From Acinetobacter sp. YWS30-1 (GTDB taxonomy: Bacteria > Pseudomonadota > Gammaproteobacteria > Pseudomonadales > Moraxellaceae), in NCBI RefSeq assembly GCF_033558715.1, contig NZ_CP114611.1:1-7639 (forward strand): a stretch of 7,639 nt of DNA, in the 5' to 3' direction. Within the stretch, counting starts at the first letter, position 1, and each line of letters opens with the position of its first letter. Both the position numbers and the translations under genes were made by a program. The notes beneath the pieces are model-generated. The model searched no databases. It was given only the letters and a program-made list of their open reading frames with translations, and was not told where the DNA came from. Of this stretch, positions 5,202 to 7,639 are shown piece by piece.

Positions 5202-5468
5202 TTATAAATTAAAAAGCTTTCGGTCACGCTCATCTGTTAAATACTTATCCATCTGAGCAATTAATTTAGCTCTGGCTTGTTCATCATCTTCAGTGATCTT
5301 TAGCATACAGGATCCAATTAAAATTTTGCGTCTGGTATCATCCTTTCGAGCTTGTTCTTTCTCTTTAGCACGTTCTCTTGCCAGTGCTGCCTGTCTTTGA
5401 GCCTTTAACTGCTTTAGCTTTTCTTCCTGTGCTTTGATTTTGCTGTCTAGTGTTTCAGTAACGCTCAT
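5202..5468 (-). CDS. Small coiled-coil relaxosome accessory-like protein (MobC/TraD type)
   Basis: An 88-residue protein from the ATG at 5468. Residues about 5-50 are a highly charged helix rich in Lys, Glu, Gln and Arg (KIKAQEEKLKQLKAQRQ and on), probably a coiled coil, followed by DDTRRKILIGSCMLK and a second helical segment. The RK-x-x-TRR-x-hydrophobic-x-hydrophobic-G pattern recalls small TraD/MobC-type relaxosome proteins. Position supports this: it is divergent from the relaxase gene across the oriT-like region. The reading frame is open upstream to 5624, with ATGs at 5498 and 5507 as alternatives. None has a convincing ribosome binding site; 5468 is preferred because the charged helix begins there and longer forms run into the nic region. 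The family call is inferred. Confidence 0.65.
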   Translation of the reverse strand: MSVTETLDSKIKAQEEKLKQLKAQRQAALARERAKEKEQARKDDTRRKILIGSCMLKITEDDEQARAKLIAQMDKYLTDERDRKLFNL

Positions 5469-5504
5469 TAATCCAATACCATCATCCTGGGAAACCATCC
5501 CTAA

Positions 5505-5532
5505 CATAAGCGCACTTGAATATGCATTCAAG
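5505..5532 (-). repeat. Second hairpin plus nic-like motif
   Basis: On the minus strand CTTGAAT-GCAT-ATTCAAG (5515-5532) is a 7-bp hairpin whose last bases run into AAGTGCGC (5510-5517). The same eight bases AAGTGCGC occur in the main candidate nic site, 56 bp away. In this copy AAG is part of the stem, whereas in the main site it lies outside. It may be a decoy, an accessory protein site or a second, older oriT core. Confidence 0.5.
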
Positions 5533-5562
5533 GTGCTATATGTATAGTAATGTTTTCCTCGA

Positions 5563-5593
5563 AGAGCGCACTTATGCAAACTTCGTTTGCAAG
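5563..5593 (-). other. Candidate oriT core, MOBQ/RSF1010-like
   Basis: On the minus strand a perfect 7-bp hairpin TGCAAAC-GAA-GTTTGCA (5575-5591) is followed at once by TAAGTGCGCTCT (5563-5574). MOBQ plasmids such as RSF1010 have the same order, an inverted repeat and then a TAAGTGCGCCCT-type nic sequence. Only the tenth base differs from that consensus here. The site lies about 100 bp upstream of the mobA start and beside the accessory gene. By analogy the nick falls within the GTGCGC segment on the minus strand, so mobA would enter the recipient last. The structure is seen; nicking is inferred. Confidence 0.8.
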
Positions 5594-5599
5594 TCCGAT

Positions 5600-5656
5600 G
5601 GGGGTCTCCCCAATACCCCGACAACCGTATCCACGGTTGTATTTCACTACGTGAAA
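5600..5656 (+). promoter_or_regulatory. Cluster of hairpins in the mobA leader
   Basis: Three stems follow one another just upstream of mobA: GGGG-TCT-CCCC (5601-5611), which can alternatively pair GGGGT (5601-5605) with ACCCC (5615-5619); ACAACCGT-ATCC-ACGGTTGT (5621-5640, perfect 8 bp); and TTTCAC-TAC-GTGAAA (5642-5656, perfect 6 bp). They may be relaxosome protein sites or control mobA expression. No clear sigma-70 promoter for mobA was found between them. Confidence 0.55.
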
Positions 5657-5677
5657 ATTTAAAAGCGAAAAATAGGC

Positions 5678-7114
5678 ATGGCGATTTACCACTTTTCAGT
5701 CAAAACCGTAGCACGATCAGCAGGGCGTTCCGCTACTGCTGCGATTGCCTATCGGGCAGGTGAAAAGATCTATTGTGAACGTGAGGGCCGAGAACATGAT
5801 TACAGCCGAAAAACAGGTGTGGAATATAAAGAAATTTATTTACCCGAAGGCGCACCAGAACATTTAAAAAACCGGGAAAGACTCTGGAACGAAGTTGAAC
5901 AACGGGAAACCCGAAAAAACTCGACAGTTGCCCGAGAATTTGAAATCGCTTTTCCAAGTGAATTAAATCAGGAACAACGCCTGGCCATGCTCGAAGAGCT
6001 ATGCGCCAGTATCGTGGACAGACATCAGGTGGCCGTCGATGCCTGTATTCATGCACCGCATACTGGATCTGGTAGTGATGAACGCAATTATCACGCGCAT
6101 ATCCTGATGAGCACACGCAAACTTACTCCGGAAGGCTTCACCGAGAAAACCCGGGAACTGGATCAGAAACACAGTGGAGAAATCGAACACTGGCGCGAAC
6201 ACTTTGCCGATATCTGCAATATGCACCTGGATCTGGCTGGATACACTGCCCGAGTCGACCACCGCAGCTACAAAGACCAGGAGAATGGTTTAGAAGCCAC
6301 GCTGCACGAAGGGCCGAAAGTCACCGAACTACGTAGAAGAGGCATCGAAACCGAAATCAGCCGAAGCAATGACGAAATCAAACAGAGAAATCAGGCTCAG
6401 TTGCAATACGGCAAAAATATGGATCTGCTGATTGCTGAAAATGAGATCAAACTCAATACACTAAAAACTGAACAGCAGATCCAAATCAAAAATAGTGCTA
6501 AAACGCCACCAATTGACGAAAAAGCCCTGTTTGAAGAAAAACAGAGGGAAACCCTTGGCAAAGTGCTAAATCGCGAAATCAGCGCAAAAGACGCGAATCT
6601 AGACCTAGAATTTATGCAGGATGTTTTTAAAAAGGCAGAAAACACCTTGGGCAAGATGCAAAAGCATAAAAATGAGTTTAGTCAGCAGCTCGCCCAAGAC
6701 ATCGTGAAAAACAGACTGAAACAAAGTCATGACAAGTTGCAAAGTCTGGTCGATCAACACAATGAATTAACCCAAAACAAACCCTTACTGTTTGGAAAAA
6801 AAGCCTGGGAAGCCCAACGTGACGAGGTTTATCAGGAACACAAAAAGCTAAAAGGTCAGCATGAACACCAGAAAAAACATGGTGTGAAGGATTTATTGGA
6901 AAATGAAAAGTTCAAAGAACATGCCTGGAAGCAGTACCAACAACAACATCCGGCCAAAGCCAAGCAATACCAGACTTTATACTCAACCTATCAAGTCATT
7001 AAAAAATGTGTGAATGAGATCAAAGCAGAACAACAGCTGAAACTCAGACAAGAACAACAACTCAAAGCACAGCAACATGCGCCTAGAATGAAATCTCGTG
7101 GCATGAGTCGCTAA
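5678..7114 (+). CDS. mobA: MobA/MobL family relaxase (MOBQ)
   Basis: A 478-residue relaxase that would nick oriT through a tyrosine and lead the strand into the recipient. The N-terminal 220 residues hold the relaxase domain. MAIYHFSVKTVARSAGRSATAAIAY places Tyr25 at the position of the catalytic tyrosine of RSF1010 MobA. REFEIAFPSEL (86-96) is a conserved strand. The histidine motif is IHAPHTG...NYHAHILMSTR (His125, His128, His139, His141), with a further ARVDHRSY near 191-198. From about 230 onward it is long, charged and helical, with no primase motifs, so it is the short relaxase type without fused primase. It depends on a helper's coupling and secretion system, none being encoded here. 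AGG immediately before the ATG is too close for a normal ribosome binding site; homology favours this start. Its GC content looks higher than that of repB. Confidence 0.94.
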   Translation: MAIYHFSVKTVARSAGRSATAAIAYRAGEKIYCEREGREHDYSRKTGVEYKEIYLPEGAPEHLKNRERLWNEVEQRETRKNSTVAREFEIAFPSELNQEQRLAMLEELCASIVDRHQVAVDACIHAPHTGSGSDERNYHAHILMSTRKLTPEGFTEKTRELDQKHSGEIEHWREHFADICNMHLDLAGYTARVDHRSYKDQENGLEATLHEGPKVTELRRRGIETEISRSNDEIKQRNQAQLQYGKNMDLLIAENEIKLNTLKTEQQIQIKNSAKTPPIDEKALFEEKQRETLGKVLNREISAKDANLDLEFMQDVFKKAENTLGKMQKHKNEFSQQLAQDIVKNRLKQSHDKLQSLVDQHNELTQNKPLLFGKKAWEAQRDEVYQEHKKLKGQHEHQKKHGVKDLLENEKFKEHAWKQYQQQHPAKAKQYQTLYSTYQVIKKCVNEIKAEQQLKLRQEQQLKAQQHAPRMKSRGMSR

Positions 7115-7250
7115 ACAGAGCGAGTGTCTACGAGCGAACTGAGAAAATTTGCCCATCCCTTTCCCTGATTACAAGCTCCCTATCCATCAATCACCTGCTT
7201 TACAGAGCATCCCTAATGGGTGCGAACTTTCCAAGTTTGATTCCTAAACC
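7115..7250. other. Gene-free region after mobA
   Basis: No convincing ORF on either strand. It holds half-copies of the downstream mirror element (GAGCGAG at 7118-7124, GAGCGA at 7132-7137) and a small hairpin, GCATCCC-TAAT-GGGTGC (7207-7223) with one bulged T, which lacks a T run and so is a poor terminator. Confidence 0.5.
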
Positions 7251-7391
7251 GAGCGAAGCGAGAAAAAAAGCTTATGAGCGAAGCGAGTTCCGAGTTGCTT
7301 TTGCTTTTTATTGAAGTTACCTAGGGATTAACCAAAAATTGCCCCAACGAATCGAGCGAAAGCGAGATTCAATAGAGTTTGAGCGAAGCGA
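7251..7391 (+). repeat. Dispersed mirror repeat GAGCGAAGCGAG
   Basis: GAGCGAAGCGAG occurs at 7251-7262 and 7276-7287, with a variant GAGCGAAAGCGAG at 7354-7366 and a partial copy GAGCGAAGCGA at 7381-7391. The unit reads the same forwards and backwards on one strand (a mirror repeat, not a palindrome). Its centre is GCGAAGC, or GCGAAAGC in the variant, sequences known to form exceptionally stable mini-hairpins in single-stranded DNA. The copies are all in the same orientation, between mobA and the origin. Function unknown. Confidence 0.75.
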
Positions 7392-7409
7392 AAACCAAGG
7401 GCAATTTTT
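7334..7409. repeat. Long-range inverted repeat around mirror elements
   Basis: AAAAATTGCCC (7334-7344) and GGGCAATTTTT (7399-7409) are perfect 11-bp inverted repeats 54 bp apart. The loop holds two of the mirror elements and a small GAATC...GATTC stem (7349-7370). Transcripts from the left would end the stem in TTTTT, so it might act as a terminator after mobA despite the long loop. It may also mark the boundary of the origin region. Confidence 0.6.
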
Positions 7410-7496
7410 CATGAAATATGCTTTTAATTATTTTTAAGCTTTTAAATGCTTTTAGATAGCCTGTAAACCTGAATTTATAAGGCTTTGAGAGATTAT

Positions 7497-7584
7497 AAAA
7501 CGAGGTTTACCTTGCATTAAAACGAGGTTTACCTTGCATTAAAACGAGGTTTACCTTGCATTAAAACGAGGTTTACCTTGCATT
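7497..7584 (+). repeat. Four perfect 22-bp tandem iterons
   Basis: Each unit is AAAAC followed by GAGGTTTACCTTGCATT. Units start at 7497, 7519, 7541 and 7563, with no spacer and no mismatch. The 22-bp period puts each copy on the same face of the helix, about two turns apart, as expected for Rep_3 initiator binding. They sit 55 bp before the window end, that is 55 bp upstream of the repB start if the plasmid is circular. Direct tandem repeats with no unique spacers rule out CRISPR. Confidence 0.95.
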
Positions 7585-7604
7585 AAGCGAGTTGATAATA
7601 TAAC
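7578..7604 (+). promoter_or_regulatory. Possible repB promoter overlapping the last iteron
   Basis: TTGCAT (7578-7583) in the last iteron and TATAAC (7599-7604, 5 of 6 to consensus) are 15 bp apart; shifting the -35 to CTTGCA gives 16. Transcription would start near 7611. RepB bound to the fourth iteron would block it, giving autoregulation. A second candidate -35, TTGACT (7614-7619), has no acceptable -10. Confidence 0.35.
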
Positions 7605-7639
7605 CTCGTCTTATTGACTTAAAAATATAAATTTTTCAT

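Larger units (their letters stand above)
7411..7639. other. Probable replication origin (oriV) region
   Basis: The region combines an AT-rich stretch (7411-7500, with ATGCTTTTA repeated at 7418 and 7446), four tandem iterons, inverted partial iteron sequences on both sides (GTAAACCT at 7473-7480 and AACCTCGT at 7602-7609) and a direct run into the repB start when the ends are joined. This is the usual arrangement of Rep_3 iteron origins. I saw no clear DnaA box. Confidence 0.75.

Noticed and set aside
5202..5624. 140-residue form of the small leftward gene starting at 5624
   Set aside because: Its first 52 residues are Cys/His/Tyr-rich and coincide with the oriT hairpins and nic motif, unlike the charged helix that follows; a start at 5468 is more likely.
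5733..6262. Leftward ORFs of 127 and 87 residues opposite mobA
   Set aside because: Antisense frames of the conserved relaxase domain; composition reflects mobA codon pattern and nothing resembles a known protein.
7207..7223. Hairpin GCATCCC-TAAT-GGGTGC as mobA terminator
   Set aside because: Short stem with a bulge and followed by GAACTTTCC, without a T run.
7497..7584. Possible CRISPR-like array
   Set aside because: The four 22-bp units are directly adjacent with no spacers, next to a Rep_3 gene; they are iterons.

Overview
The window looks like a complete small mobilizable plasmid of the Acinetobacter (Moraxellaceae) type, opened at the start codon of its replication gene. The evidence is a Rep_3 initiator of the Acinetobacter RepB/RepM type, four perfect 22-bp iterons at the far right end that would lie directly upstream of repB if the ends are joined, a pair of XerC/XerD (pdif) sites, and a MobA/MobL relaxase. 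Circularity is inferred. Nothing in the sequence closes the molecule.

Layout, left to right. (1) Replication block, 1-1528: repB, then a helix-turn-helix/coiled-coil protein often found next to such rep genes. A perfect 14-bp palindrome containing TTGACA lies between them. (2) A gene-free stretch, 1529-1747, with a nested inverted repeat, a direct repeat (CGTGGAACAT twice) and an orphan leftward terminator. (3) A pdif-bounded resistance module, 1748-4753, holding msr(E) (ABC-F ribosome protection) and mph(E) (macrolide phosphotransferase). Its two pdif sites are in inverse orientation and enclose 2,950 bp. (4) A leftward pair, 4753-5468: a small coiled-coil relaxosome-type accessory protein followed by a GIY-YIG domain protein. 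The stop codon of the latter overlaps the pdif site by one base. (5) An oriT-like region, about 5505-5660, with a hairpin plus nic motif like those of MOBQ/RSF1010 plasmids and a second related hairpin 56 bp away. (6) The relaxase mobA, 5678-7114. (7) A gene-free region, 7115-7639, with repeated mirror elements GAGCGAAGCGAG, a long-range inverted repeat, an AT-rich stretch and the iterons.

The most interesting signal is the roughly 420-bp leader of msr(E). It appears to carry two control stages in series. The first is a promoter, a 7-codon leader ORF (MHSIRIR, with the Arg-x-Arg motif typical of macrolide-dependent ribosome stalling), nested inverted repeats that start inside that ORF, and a strong intrinsic terminator. 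The second lies just after the terminator: a 7-codon leader ORF (MLAFVFT) with an excellent Shine-Dalgarno, followed two bases after its stop by a hairpin that hides the msr(E) ribosome binding site. This reads as transcriptional attenuation followed by translational attenuation, both placed to respond to macrolide-stalled ribosomes. Attenuation is known for mef/msr(D) and erm genes. I do not know of a description of this tandem arrangement for msr(E).

How the parts work together: RepB acts on the iterons to start replication, and the HTH protein probably helps copy control or maintenance. The relaxase, its accessory protein and oriT allow mobilization by a helper plasmid. Host XerC/XerD can exchange the resistance module at the pdif sites. 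Msr(E) and Mph(E) together give macrolide resistance by ribosome protection and drug inactivation.
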